Shown one piece after another: positions 1-12,809 of a stretch of DNA of 64,000 nt. Below the pieces are notes generated by a model. The model searched no databases and was not told the origin of the DNA. It was given only the letters and a program-made list of their open reading frames with translations. Numbering within the stretch: position 1 is the first letter of the stretch; each line of letters starts with the position of its first letter. The position numbers were made by a program, and so were the translations under genes. Source of the stretch: Astrocystis sublimbata (lineage: Eukaryota; Ascomycota; Sordariomycetes; Xylariales; Xylariaceae); the NCBI GenBank assembly GCA_022453515.1, contig JAJNNY010000001.1:186001-250000 (forward strand), read 5' to 3'.

Positions 1-3000
1 GCTGATAGGATCAACGTTATAGCCAAGAGCCCTTCTAAGACGCGTGTCGCCACGGGGTCCTGGATGAGTCGTTGCTGAGGGGCGGTGTCTTCAAAAGTTC
101 CGTTGTACACAAATGCGTCGTTATCTCGGTTTATGCCACCTGGGGAATTCGTAATCGTGATGTTGGTGGTGTTTGCCGGAACCCGGTATCCAGCGCTGAG
201 TTGCTGGGCTCTGATTATGGCGTGTTGTAAGACGATCGCGTCTGCCACGGCCTTCGCTCGCGTTGGGTCATTGATATCCGATATGGAAATGCCATTGCGC
301 AATCGTAAGAGTAGCTTAAAAAACCCGTTGCTTTGAGATAACTCTTTTCTTGTAATCTCTACAAGGGAATCGTAAGGATTAGCCCATAGAGCCCAGTTAC
401 CGTCATCCGATTTTGGCGCGTTCGTAAGTGGCGCACGGCTTGGCTGCCTGTTTGACACGTCCGGAACGAATGGATCAACAATGAAATCCGGCACAGAAAA
501 TCGGGTCACAGAATCGGTTACTTCCACCGACTCATTACATCCCAGGGCCGTAATAGACGGTAATTTGTAAGTCTTATCGCTTGGCACTCTGCCCCATACG
601 TATAAATAATCGCTGCAACAAAAAACACCCGATCTAGGGCCACACATGTTTCCATTTCCGAATGTGTATGCATTCTGGCTAGTGAGTAAATATGCGTTAT
701 GGTTACCGAGAAGCTGGCTGGTTTCTGTAAAACAGCCCTCTTCTGCTATGGCAATAAAATGGTATTCGGAATCAATAGTCGAGTTTATCGTGACCTGGGA
801 TGCGTCGTACATTCGACAAAGCATACGGGGCTGCAGAGCAGGGGTGGATACATTGATTGTGCCCGTAAAGTCTTTCGGCATCTTTTGCTTCCATAGTTCT
901 GATATTTCGAACTGAGGGAACGAAAGGTCTTGGTATGTAAATGGTGGATACGTTAAATTGTTGTATAAAATCAAGGAAGATGCCAGTGCTGCCCCCTTTG
1001 CCGATGACTCGTTGTTAGATCGCTGGCTAAACGAGCCGACCGTTTGAAGCTGGACTTGGGATAAAACAGGCACCGATAGTAGAGTAAATAGCGATGCCGC
1101 CGTTATCGTTAAAAAGGATGCGACCACGGAACTCATGGTGCTCATGAGCGCCGAATAGCTTCGAGTTATCCACTCCTTTCGAACGATATTCGGTATCGAC
1201 ATATCCAAGAGGCATAATCCCAATGTCTGTCTAAACGGCGCCTTTAACGAAAGGTGATAGTATGGGGATAGAGCCCGGCGTTCGGAGTCCACTGCACCGA
1301 GGTATATCCCGAACAGTGATATTATAGTTGCGGGTAACAACGTCCATAAATAATGAGCACCTTCGCTATCTGATATGCTTGCTAGCCCATTATTACGACT
1401 GGATCTCTGGAGGAGTATTTCCAATGCGATAATCGCAATTATAATAAGAGCATGGGTACTCATCATGACGGATGGTCTTAGAGCAACGGGTCCCTTAAAC
1501 TTGTTCAAGTCAATGTGATCAACATCCCGTGAGGGATTTTTCGGACCAGGCAATAAACGCCAACTTTCGTCAAGGACTTGAAAGTTTTCACGAAAATTGT
1601 CTCCAGCCCGAAGACTAGAACAAGCTCTCCAGGCTTCTGATCTGTCTAGCTTTCCAAGTAGCGTGGTCCATCTCATACCATTGAAAGCGTGTCCGTGGTG
1701 GGTAAGATGTAGTTGTGACATGGCCCCGAATATTGTAGCTGGATGACCCTTGAGGGCTGTGGTGTTCGATTTCTTATAGGTCATAAAAGTAGCGGAAATA
1801 GCAGATACGAAGATCAATACAGATATGAAGTTGGCGGTGAAACTGCTTATGAGTAGTCGATTTTGGTCTTTGTCCATCGTTGCCATTATTAACTTGGTTG
1901 AAGGCTCCATTAGCCTTTCGTGGGCCAGAAATACAGTATACTGTTTGATGTATGTGCTCACGACTTGACTCATGTGGTCGAAGTCGAACAGGGGTGTTAC
2001 TGGCGACACACTCTGACGTGAGAACCGCATAGCTTGCTGAAAGCCACCGTCGGTGGATATGATGCCAGTCACCGCGCCTTCACTATTGACAATGGACTGC
2101 TGAGCTGCCGATAGTAAATTTATGGACCAAAAAAGCATATTGCTCAGGGAGTGAGGAAATAATTCATCAATAGTACGCAATGGTCCACCTTTCTCGGAAA
2201 TGTTCGAAATCCCTTGACTCGACTTCGCAACCTCAATAGGGCTGATTTTATGTGACATGGTGCATAGAAACTGGTTAGATCGGGTGATTTTGCCGCTGTA
2301 GGTTGAAAAGTTGAAGGGTTCGATTTGGCCGACAACGAAGGATAGTGGAAGTGTTGGTTATCACTGCAGTTGAGGGCAAACAGAATGCCTCCGAAATATC
2401 TTTCAATCGTCGTCGACGAATTGTACAAAATTTCCGTTTGGAAGTAACATGATAGGTTGTTTGAGATTAAGTTGAAAGTGAGATAGTGCACGCTACTCAA
2501 CTCTACAAACTCAATACTGCTTTCATCGATGGTTGCAATATCGCAGTGGACGATTGGCTTGAAGCCTTCAACAGACACTCTCGCCTCCGCTGTGTGGGAT
2601 ATATTGAGGTCGAATTGTTGAAACGCATACTCTCTGGAAGTGCCATCTGTATACGATAAATTGTACTCGATGAGACCTTCCATACTGTAATATGCCGAGT
2701 TCTCGAAAATGTCCTTTGTGTTTTGCGTGATGTAAGTGAAGTTCTGAATGAATGACGAGGTGGAATTTATCGGTGTTTCGATGCCCTTCATACGAACAGA
2801 GCTTAATGTAAATAAACCCGTGGAGATTGCGATGGCTAGTCGTAGAGCTAACGTGGAAAGCACAACAATTGCCACATCCCAGTCTTTATATTTGACTGCC
2901 TTGACCACTGCTACGGGCTGTAACATGGACAGGTAGTTCGTAGCCAAAATCTCTTGAACTTCGTCGGGTTCGTTGGCCAATCGCCTCCATGGTGCGATAC

Positions 3001-3475
3001 ATTTAGTTTGGAACTCGACGCGTGACCAGAATGATGTCAACAAGGTCAGGAGAGCGGTCGGTCCATATGTCCACAGGTAGCGAAGGCTGCTATTACTGGT
3101 GGCCAGTCCCTGGTTTCGGCTTGAAACGTTGCTTAATACTTGGATGGCGATGATTATTCCCACATAGATGATTGCAAAGAAAATCAGAACTTTTCGTTTG
3201 AGATATAAGGGCCGCCACGATGTATTGACGAGCTGCTCTTTTTCTCCCAGGCTGGATGCTGGAGGGAGCGGCTTCCTCATTGGGACCTTTCGAAGACGAG
3301 AGAGTAGTGAAGGTTCCCTTCTTATGCTTGTTGAGTGAGGCTCTTGTTCAAGCGCTAATGATGGAATTTCAGTGGCGTTGCAAGTTTCCGTGGCTCCGTG
3401 CGATCCTGTTTCTGATATGCACCCAGTTTCCAAAACCCCTTCTTCACTTGGTCGATTGCCATCGGAGGACTCCAT
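1..3475 (-). CDS. DUF3433-type multi-pass membrane protein, partial, with a possible frameshift
   Basis: The gene starts at 3475 and runs off the left edge. The first part is a 443-codon frame with a charged, Ser/Pro-rich N-terminus (residues 1-85), then the W-R-P-L-Y-L-K-R signature and hydrophobic segments near residues 95-115, 133-150 and 200-225. From about 2360 down to base 1 a different minus-strand frame is open without a stop. It encodes four more hydrophobic segments and Asn-rich extracellular loops. The two parts belong to one protein because the membrane unit is repeated: S-S-R-N-Q-G-L-A then Y-L-W-T in the first half, S-S-R-N-N-G-L-A then Y-L-W-T in the second (near 1381-1404). 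The frame changes at about 2341-2362. Either a 1-2 base indel lies there, or an intron with donor GTACAA and acceptor CTACAG (131 bp) bridges it. DUF3433 proteins are usually about 1200 residues; their function is unknown. Family call fairly sure, integrity unsure. Confidence 0.8.
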
Positions 3476-4154
3476 GTTGATTGAATAGCTTCACGTTATA
3501 TGACTTGGCAATACAAACAGTCAAAGGTAGATGAGATGAGGATGTGGAAAACCAGATGGGCTGCTGTATTTAACCAGCCCTGCACTATTCTACTGCAGAG
3601 TTATATCAACGGCCTAGACGACTGTCACAAAATGGGACATTACTGGTAGAAACCCTTACTTTGCTGGATATATAAATATAGTGGCAACTTCCCAAGTGAT
3701 AGGGGCATGTTCTTTTGGTTTCATATATTATTAGCATTCGACTGTGGCTGGTGTGCCGGGGGGGGGCGACTTCTTGGAGAGGAGAATCCTGTATGGGAAC
3801 CGTAATATGGAAACCATACCTGCTTAAACCGTCCTTGACATTGCCACCACCAGTAAATGGGCTCTCATATGTGTGACAATGGGTAGGAGGAGGGGGGCCA
3901 AGAGCTGCGGGTAATGCTCGAATCCGATGTTGCAGTCGCAGCGAAGGAATAAAAAAGGGAGGTTGTATCCCGCATACCATCACAAGCGATTGGTCAAATC
4001 CAAACAGAACTTTATTATAGGGGCCAAACATGTGTTATCGTGTTACTTCGATCACGCGTTGATACCACCCATACGCATGCGCTTGTGAAACGCCTGGCAC
4101 CATTCAAAGTGGACGCAGAAGACCCAAGTTGCTTCACTCCAACTACTTTCGACC
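3476..4154. other. Intergenic: promoter side of the DUF3433 gene and left border of a pseudogene
   Basis: This stretch holds the 5' flank of the DUF3433 gene and ends where recognisable DUF3638 homology begins. The reading frame of the pseudogene is open back to 4089, but I cannot assign that extra part. A 141-codon minus-strand frame at 3606-4031 shows no family features and is not called. Confidence 0.5.
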
Positions 4155-6536
4155 TTGATATTTATAGAACATAGTTCTGAGTTCTGGGCCAACTCTCGCG
4201 AAGCACTCCTCTTGTTACGAGTCTTTCTAGCCGGCGGAATCTTGAGCTTCTGCTTCCGACAGAAGCGATGGAGGGTTTACTATGGCCTCGACCCAAGCAG
4301 AAGACCGGCAACCAAGCTCGCGCTACCCTTTCGTGCCAAAGATAGCCCAACAGCGCGTTCCGAGTTTAGTCACCTAGAAGTTGTCATTGTACTCACGTAG
4401 TTGAGTTATTATTATGGCGGCCTCTCCAATCAGGAACTGGCCTGGGCACTCAAACACCTGATAAGTTTGGACCACCCCGATGTTGAATACCAATGCTGGG
4501 CTGGAGAAGCCACAAAGCTCCCCAAAAAATTTACGTAAATAAGCGGCATCAACCTGGAGGATCGATCGACATGCGAGGAAGAAGTATTCCCGCATTTCCG
4601 CTTTACACAGACTGCGATCAATTACTATCTTTCGAAGGATGTTTTTCCGAAAGAGATGAAGGAGTTTCCGTCCAAGTTGTCCGCCTCGGGTTGGGACATC
4701 GGGAAGATCAAGACACTTCCAACAACAGGGTTCAGTGGCACGAATGACTCTCGCGCTGTGTTGCCCCTCACTGTCACTCAGCTTGACCTTCCCGAACAAC
4801 AGCACACGAACGCACTAGTGCTCGAGTATCTGCTACAACCAGAGAACACTGTCGCCTTGATGCCATCTCATGTTGAACAGGACGTCTCAGTTGCGAAAAT
4901 GCTTCTCGGTATGGTTGTCTCAATGGAGCCGCCCGTGCGCGTAATCCTGGATGTCGGCGCCCAGGTGTTAGAGCTCGACGTTCTTGGGGTGGCACGCGAG
5001 TGGCTTTCTAGCTTTGAAGACTCAGACGAAACTGAGGCGGCTGTATTCTTCAACGAAGACGATGAACTTTCTGTTGTTGATCGCAAAGGCCGCATTGAGC
5101 TATTGCAGGTGTCTCCGTACGCCAACCATCTGAACTTGTGCCTGGTGTTCCTGGACCAAGTGCACACACGAGGCACCGAGTTGAAGATGCCCGAGAATTA
5201 TCGGGCTGCTGTCACATTAGGAGCAAACTTGACGAAGGACCGCTTGGTTCAAGCATGCATGCGAATGAGACTTCTCGGAGCAGGGCAATCGGTGGTTTTT
5301 TGTGTTCCTCAAGAGATAATTTCCAAGATCCAACAACGGTTGTCAGATCTCGAACAATCCAATCGCGACTCTACCATTTCAGTCTCCGATATACTTGCAT
5401 GGGCGGTCACGGAAACTTGGAATGACAGCAAGCACAACATTCCACTCTGGGCGGCCCAAGGTAGAAGGAATGAAAAACATCAAGGTCTTTGGTCCCAGTG
5501 CCATGACGCAGGCAGTGTGTTGACACAAGAGCTTGCGAAAGGATTCTTGGAAGACGAGGCCCAAACTTTGGAAGAGCGGTATCGCCCGCTGCCTGGCCGA
5601 GACGACGTAGCGACGGCCCTTGGATTTGCCAACGACGCTATCGCACAACGCTGTCAACTCTTCAACAACGCCCAAATGAGGTCCGCAGCTCTCCAAGAGG
5701 AGCAAGAACGAGAGCTCGCGCCTGAAATTGAGCAGGAGCGGCAAGATGAGAGACCACCAGAAGCCGTCCCTGTGATGCACACCCTCCATGACGATATCAG
5801 ATATTTTGCAGCACAAGGAAGGATCCTGGAAGGGTCTAGCGGATCTATGAATGCGTTTGAGTCGCTACGAAGAACAAGTGCGGCATCGCACTTTGAGATC
5901 TCTCAATTTCGTCCAGGTTTGCGTGTTTCGGCCGACTTTGCACGAACAGTCGAGATTCAAAATTCGAAAGACGAGCTTGACGCATTTCAGCGTTCGGTAC
6001 AATGGATCCTTACGGCCTCTCGAACCCCCAATGACGATGTCGAGTATATGATGGTCATAAGTCCGTACGAGGCAAACGAGCTGCTCCCCATGATCCAGGA
6101 ATCGAAAGCGGGATGCGTTGCGCTTCACCTGTATGCGCCGCGCCCAAATCTAGGGTATCAACCCCTCGACGAATTAAATCTCCACACGGTCCCCGAGTCA
6201 CTGAAAGACCGGGAGATCCCTCGTCGTCTCATCACAGAGCTGAATCTATTTGCAGGACAGCTGTACCTTGATTCGTTTGAGGAGTACCTCAACGTCTGCA
6301 AGTTCCTGGGTCTGGCGAGGGAGCAGGCCAAAGAGGGTGAAGCCATCGGCGCAGACGGTTTTATTCACTGCGACCATACCGGCTGGGTAGGCGGCAAGTC
6401 CGGGCTTTCCGCTAGCCCCGTGCTGTTCTTCAAAATCCTTCTCACCAAGATTCGACGAGACTGCGAGACGATTGACAAGACGCATATGGGTCAGATTTTG
6501 GGCAACTGTCTACTCGCACCCGACGATTTCAAGTGA
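4155..6536 (+). pseudogene. C-terminal remnant of a giant DUF3638/DUF3645 P-loop-type protein, with in-frame stops
   Basis: One reading frame from 4155 to 6536 matches, block after block, the C-terminal part of the very large (about 3000-residue) fungal DUF6606-DUF3638-DUF3645 proteins. Blocks seen in order are L-A-G-G-I-L then Q-K-R-W-R-V-Y-Y-G-L-D, R-A-K-D-S-P-T-A-R-S-E-F, Y-Y-G-G-L, V-F-P-K-E-M-K-E-F-P, S-A-S-G-W-D, T-T-G-F-S-G-T-N-D-S-R, H-T-R-G-T, and L-G-A-N-L-T-K-D-R-L-V-Q-A-C-M-R-M-R. The frame is cut by TAG at 4398-4400 and TAA at 4536-4538, and roughly the first two thirds of the gene are absent. The longest open part, 4656-6536, could still give a 626-residue protein. The TAA stands where relatives appear to have Gln, which a C-to-T change of CAA would give; repeat-induced point mutation is possible but not shown. 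The parent family is of unknown function. Confidence 0.85.
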
Positions 6537-7568
6537 GGCTCTCGACAGGTTGAACGAGGTCTGGCTGGTTCATATTTGCTTGTTAATTGGCTGTAGCGGA
6601 CTTGAGTGAGAGATACCGTGTTTTAAGGCCAACGTTGATCGAAATGATGTGGAATGGAGAGAAAAGGGACCGACCGAATGGAATCAAAATTGGTTAAGGG
6701 AATCATGCTCACAAGCAAATCATGTTGGATGCAGGAATGACAAGGTGTAATCAATCTTACACCTTCAACCTACCTTCGCGTCTACGATATTGGATTACTC
6801 CAATGGTAAGTCCCGTCGTCTAGGACCTGATAGTGAATAATATCCTAGTACACCAGTCCTGCTGGATGCTATTTTTAGCTGGCGATCAGGGAACGTGCCT
6901 GGTAGCATCCACTGGCTGAACATATCATGGATCTGTGAATGTTGACTGATCAAATATAACACCTAGAGGACACCATTACCAGCTTTTGTTCTGCACACAA
7001 GAGTTGGTGTTCATCCGAAAGTTTTACCGATGCACGTACAAGTACTACCTCCTACTCCCCATTGTACCATGGGTTCGGACGCAGGCACCTATGAACCTGC
7101 TGTGCCCCTGTAACTGCGGGGCAATGTGCTGATGCCAGAGCCAGAACCCAAGTCCACGTCTTACAGCACATGTTTGTTAACGAGCAGAAATTACCGAGAC
7201 AAGATGCTTACTACAGAGGAATAACGAATGGTAGAAAGGCAGCAAAAAACCCCATCAACTCTGAATCGAGCGTAAAATTACATTCACTGTTACCAGACCC
7301 AGAACGCATTGTAATCAGCAATTGAATTACCACTGTGCCAGCCAGGCCTATTGAGTCCAAAAGTCTACCTAAGTACCTACCAACCAAAGCCAGCCGCTCA
7401 AGTCTTCATACCTTTTATGTATCTCTTCGTGCTCACGTCTTCTTCTACGATTTAACTGTGCATGCCGCACCGCACGCCTGCCGCTTGTTGCATCCCTTGA
7501 CTACATCCCGTTGCTGCACCTCGCCCTCATCACGCAGGTAGCCATTCTTTCCTCATTCCGATCCCGCG
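6537..7568. other. Intergenic, nothing recognised
   Basis: About 1 kb between the pseudogene end and the thioesterase start. I see no coding frame with family features, no RNA gene and no clear repeat. The right end should hold the thioesterase promoter; the last 100 bases are C/T-rich. Confidence 0.5.
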
Positions 7569-8566
7569 ATGGCGGATCTAGACAATCCCTCCCTCATCTA
7601 CGAGGGCCCCAAGCAACCCTGGCTTGACAAGCAGGCGGCTCCGCTGATCTTGCTGCACGATGGCGGTGGCACTACCTTCAACTACCATTGCTTGTACCCA
7701 ATCGGACGCACCATCTACGGCATACACAATGCCCACTTCGAAGAGGGTGGCTACTGGGAGAGCGGCATCCCCGGCATGGCGGCTCACTACATCGAGCTCA
7801 TCGAGAAGATCCTCCCCAAAGGAGGCGACATCCTGCTTGGAGGTCGGTCGTCGCACATCAATCCCCAGCCAGAGTCGCCCTAACTAACACTCACTCGCCC
7901 AAATGTAGGCTGGTCGTTGGGAGGAATCCTGTCTCTTGAAGTAGCCTGGCAGTTGGCGAACCGGCCCGCCACCAAGCTTCCCAAGTTCACCGTGGTGGGC
8001 ATGATCTTCATCGACAGCGTGTACACCAGATTGACGTGCGAGGTGCGGGACATGCCGGCGCCCGACGCACAGCCCATCGTCAAGTCGCCCGAGGAGCTCA
8101 GTGCGATGCCTCTGCGCGAGAAGGTGGACTTGAACATGACGCATGCCCGCCTCATGGTCACTCGCGATGCCCTGCCGGACTGGAAGGGGCGCGAGGCCGA
8201 GATCCCGCCCACTTGCCTGCTGCGCGCGAAGGAGCTGTTCAGCACCGACGGTGCCATTCTTGTCGACTTTGCACGCAAGTTCCCGTTGCTGGGCTGGGAT
8301 CAGTACCACGATGCACGCTGGATCAAGGAAGTGGTGGATGTCGACGGCCATCACTTTAGCGTCTTCGAGCACCAATACGTAAGTGCATCATCCATCATCT
8401 CACCTCATTCTATCTCATCTCATCTCATTATATGACGTTTTGTGGCTTTGGTCAGCAAGCATCGCATTGACAAGGTGCTGTGCTAACACGCCTGCAGCTC
8501 CCCAACATATCGAACAAGATCTCGGAAGCGGCAGATCGATTCAATCCGCGTGATGATTTTGTTTGA
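7569..8566 (+). CDS. Stand-alone thioesterase (alpha/beta hydrolase, PKS/NRPS type II TE-like)
   Basis: Three exons, 7569-7842, 7909-8378 and 8498-8566, give 270 residues. Intron 1 ends in CTAAC plus TGTAG, and intron 2 has a GTAAGT donor. The fold is recognisable from an early L-I-L-L-H-D-G-G-G oxyanion loop, the nucleophile elbow G-W-S-L-G-G (Ser94, formed exactly across intron 1), a strand ending F-I-D-S, and a C-terminal D-G-H-H-F with the probable catalytic His239/240. Thioesterases of this class hydrolyse or edit acyl chains on carrier proteins of polyketide and peptide synthases, or act as free product-releasing hydrolases. There is no signal peptide, so it is probably cytosolic. It stands next to a Zn2Cys6 regulator and an MFS transporter on the same strand, a common metabolite-cluster arrangement, but no synthase is in the window. 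Family call good; substrate unknown. Confidence 0.88.
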
Positions 8567-9377
8567 TTATTTGAGATCGATGTACAAGGACCTTCATTTC
8601 GGAGTTTGATTAGCGGTTTGCGAATTTGCAACGCGACTGTCTCGGGTTCTGTTCGGCCCATGGGGAGGCAAGGCAGTCATACTGCGTTGAAGATGATTTG
8701 TAGCTGGCCGGCTGTGTCACTCGAATGCCCAGCACAGTCAGTCTATTACAGTGGATTGTCGACAGTTAGGTAGTGGGCTATGTTGTGGGTTTTGCATCAC
8801 ACAGTCTTGGCCAGCTAACTGAAGGGCTGCTCGCTCACCAGCCTCACCAATCTGAAGTTTACAGGAAGCAACTTCAAGCGCATGTGGCTCACTTTCAATG
8901 TGAACAAGGGCGTTGGGGATAGATAAAGATAGATGACTAATACGATAATCTGCAATAACCTAACCGCCTTCTGTGAGTCCATGTTCTGCAATGTCCAGCA
9001 CGTGTCCCATTGAATCTGCGAAGGGGGCGACGCTGCTGTCAGCTGAGACTACACTGTAGATTTAGTGGTTCTAGTGCTCTTCGAATGATTATTAATGGTC
9101 AATGGAGCCCACGCAGCCCAGAATCTCCATCATCGGGCAACTTAATCAAGCCGACGGGCAACAGTCACCAATTCATGAGGAGGACAGTGACAGTCCTTCT
9201 TTTCGGTCACTTTCGACTGATCACGAACACTCCACACTCGCCCGTCGAGACAACGAATCTTTATTGTTTTATGGACAAGTCTCCTCCATGTCGACTCCAA
9301 AGTGATAAATGACGCCAATGACGTCGCTACTTATTTCTTAGTACCGTGTTGAGTCCGAAGGCCGATGAAGCAAAACC
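8567..9377. other. Intergenic with a possible upstream ORF (9102-9305)
   Basis: This gap contains the thioesterase 3' end and the 5' flank of the Zn2Cys6 gene. An ATG-started 67-codon frame at 9102-9305, rich in Ser, Asp, Glu and Gln, ends 72 bases before the regulator start. It may be an upstream ORF in the regulator leader or chance. Nothing else is recognised. Confidence 0.35.
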
Positions 9378-11208
9378 ATGGTTGGCGTCCCACGATCAAA
9401 GGGATGCAAGAACTGCAGGAGGAAGAAGATCAAGGTATGAAAACTTGTTAGCTACTACAAGATCTATTTGACTCCCGGCTGATATGCCACATCAACCCGT
9501 AGTGTGATGAGCAAAGGCCCAGCTGCGGGCAATGTCGAAAAGGTGTCCGAGAATGCGAGGGATACGATCAATCTACTATTTTTCGTCACTCTACGAGTCG
9601 TGATTTCTCAGACACTAACAGCGACACTTATCATGGCAACAACATACAATTCTCGGGCCAGCCTCTGCCGTCGGTGGTTTGGACCAACGACCAACAGGTT
9701 CTAGAGGACAAGCAGATACAGAAGCGGCCCAAGAAAAGGCTGCATCGCGACATTGAGGCGGAAACGAAGCTGAAGCAAGCCCGAGCCAAGCTTGCCAGGT
9801 CACCGTCTCTCTCTCGTGCGCCCAATCCCCTGGTTTTAGTCGTACAAAGTATCACCGGCCAATTCCTGCAGCAATGCGCCCCTCAGTCAGATGCTCAAGA
9901 GGCTCCTTTGGCCTGGTTACAAGAGATCCAGGAGATGGAGATGGGCCAAGCTATCGACGCGATGCCCCTAGCTATGTCTGCGCTGGCCCTCGGCTGGGCC
10001 GGGTGCGTCAACGAGCAGCCGCCCCTCGCGGACGCCGGGCTCCAGCTCTACAATGCTGCGATTCGACAGCTGCGGGGTGATATGGATACGCAGACACCGC
10101 TGCAGTCGCTCGTGGTCACGGCCATCTTCGTCGCGTTTGAGCTGTGCCATTTCGGAAGCGAGAGCGATTCGGGATGGAGCACACATATGAAAGGCGTCGC
10201 TGCGTTTCTGCAGGCCCTGGGGCCCGAGAAGGTCTCTAGGGGTCCTTACCTGAAAGTGTACTCGTTCTGTCGCGTTGTGTTCGTAAGTCCCGTCTAATGT
10301 CGCATGCACCCCATACGAAAGTCGAGGCTGAGACGTTTGGTGGCATTTACTAGATCATGATGGGGTTGAGTCGGCGGCGATCAGTCTGCGCTGGCTCACA
10401 GATGTGGATGTATGGGCCGTTCCGGAATCACGAGAAGAACGCTTACCACCAATTCTACGACTTGGCAGCAAACGCATGCGATATGTTCGGATACGCCGAT
10501 GCCCTCGTGCAGGCGGCGGGTGAAAGATCCGATGTTCAGACCAAGCAGCCAGCAGAGGTTCTGAAAGGCATACTTCAGCTGATTTCCAAGCTCAGGATAT
10601 GGGTGCAAAACTTCGACATTGTTCGGTTAAGCGGCCCTTTCTCATTTCCAAGCGCCAACTCCGTCACTCGCCACCGACTCGATCGAGCCAGAGCGCGAGG
10701 ATATCCGACCGAGCTGCCATCCGATAGTGGATGGACTCCCGACACCCTCTACTGGCAGAGGATGATGCATCTTTACTGGGCGATATGTCTGGACCTCTAC
10801 ATGACAATAGCGGATAACCCTCTCCTCGTTGCTTCTCTTGAAGGATCTGACGACCTGCGCGCGCTGCTCATGTCAGACCTGGGCATTGTGGGCCGATCTG
10901 AAGAGCAAGTGCCTGCTGCGCTGGTTCGTGAAGAGTGCCGGAAATTGGCGAGCAGTGTTGCGGTCGTTTCCACGACTGCCTGCGACAGCACGTACCAGTA
11001 TTACGGCTCGCTTGTCACTGTCTACATTCTTCGGACGGCAATTCGATGGTATGAAACACATGAAGGAGATGCCGACGGCATGGACGCAGGGCTTGAACAG
11101 CACTGCAGGGATGTTCTCGGTGGAATCAGGACTGAGGAGTCTAACTTTTCGTGTCCTTTTGGAGTTTCCATAGTTACTGATGAAGTTTTGAGGCGCGAAT
11201 GGTGTTGA
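9378..11208 (+). CDS. Zn2Cys6 (C6) fungal transcription factor with fungal-specific C-terminal domain
   Basis: Exons 9378-9434, 9503-10282 and 10354-11208 encode 563 residues. The zinc cluster lies at residues 10-40 and is split by intron 1 after the basic run R-R-K-K-I-K. The six cysteines have C-x2-C-x6-C and C-x2-C-x6-C spacing. A basic stretch follows near residues 110-125, and then a long helical regulatory domain ends in R-R-E-W-C. This start gives the usual short lead M-V-G-V-P-R-S-K-G before the first Cys; the nearby ATG at 9365 is out of frame. Such proteins bind CGG-containing sites in the nucleus and often control the cluster they sit in. The neighbours are a thioesterase (left) and an MFS transporter (right), both on the same strand, so local control of those genes is plausible but inferred. 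Confidence 0.9.
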
Positions 11209-12809
11209 TGAAAGCCCCGAGTCGTTCGCTCGACCCCCAACGGCTCGACATCGATGCTCGGCACAGCTGTGTTTGACTGATCAAGATCTGCGCAGATTGG
11301 AGTATCTGATAATCAGGTTGAGCCACCGCCAGCAACTCTATAGCAGCTGCTAGACATTAATCCTTGATTACCGGTCACCGCTCTTTTACAGGACTCGTTA
11401 TGTTACCCCTATACAAACAGTAACACTCTGCAAGGGGCTTCAGTTCGCCCATATTGTTCTGTTCTTTCAATTTGCCACGGGTCCTCCACGTTGGTCAAGA
11501 GCCGTGTGGTGTTGTGGCCTCTGTATATTCCCGAGAATCCGAGTCACAGGAATTCTGACTAGCATGATTCGAAATGCGATTATTTGCCTGACATGTGAGG
11601 ATGGCGTTATCGTCACTTGAGGAAGAATCCACGTGCCGTCGCTACGTATATACATACGCAAGCGGTCAGTATCGGGCGTAAAGCAGTGACTTGATCGAGT
11701 CTGGTGGTAGTAACGAATTGTGGTAACGATATCGGTACCTATACAAACACCCAAACTCTCCTCTCCCCTCTCCCCTTTTCTAACCTTGCGGTATGGTAAT
11801 TATATAGGCACGGCATTGAGCATCATTAGGCCTTGGAAATGGGATAGAGCACCAGAGCGTTGAGACCCCTTAATTATGCCTCCCACGAGTGGAACTCCGC
11901 AACGCTCAGACTACACCACCTTCCCACGAACATGACATTGGATGAGGGATTCAATGCCACGGAATTCATTGTTTCCTATTAAACACAGTACGCTGGAAAA
12001 ACTAGGCGCCCGTTTACTTTTCAAATCGCAATGTCCGGCGTCTTTGGCGATACTAACCTAATCTTATTCAAAGTCTATCAACCAACAAGATCGGAGAACT
12101 TGGGAAGTTTGTCTTTCGATACCGCTAAGTCAGTCCGAGCCGCTAGGCATGAGCGATTGGTCTATCTATGCTACACGGCGGACGCGGTACTATTGACTGA
12201 CGTTGATCCGGCGGAGTTCCGCCGAAGGGTTCCACCTCTGCCGCAAATCGCCTCCCGCCGTTTCCACCAACACTCGGTCTGCAATCCTGCGCCCGTCCGC
12301 TGCGTGCCGGCCTGCCGAGCCAAACCAATGTAGATCGTCTAATATTTCCGATGCCACCTATGTACCGTTACCATACCTGGGTACATTGGATTGTAACATG
12401 TTCTACCTGCGTGATAAGGTATGAATGGTTGCCTACTGCACCAGGCATGTACATGTTGTAATAGGTTATGTATGGGTAGGCATTTCCAATACATCACCGC
12501 CTTTCATTTTTCGACACTGTATCAGCCTGTTCCAAATTGTGTGCGCTGCCACGCCATGATCACGCGCCGTCTGCAGCGGAGAAGTGTCACTTTTCCACAA
12601 CAAACTTACACTGCAAGCAGCATCTGGCAGTCGTCATCCATATTCAAAACAGCCCCTTTCCTTACCCAGGAGGTAGGCAACAACATCTTGTACCTACTTA
12701 CTTAAAGGTCGAAGACTGCTGCCCAAGCAACAAACCAGTCAAAATCCCGTCTTACAACTAACTAACTACCCTCCTCCTCTCACGATCGAATCGATAAGAA
12801 AATTAGACG
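11209..12809. other. Intergenic, 1.6 kb promoter region of the MFS gene
   Basis: No credible gene is seen. Two GATAAG words (near 12412 and 12793) could be GATA-factor sites upstream of the transporter, which is only a suggestion. The last 100 bases before 12810 are pyrimidine-rich, as is usual near fungal transcription starts. Confidence 0.45.

Noticed and set aside
3606..4031. Minus-strand 141-codon open frame
   Set aside because: No family features, no neighbouring exon, and composition like intergenic DNA.
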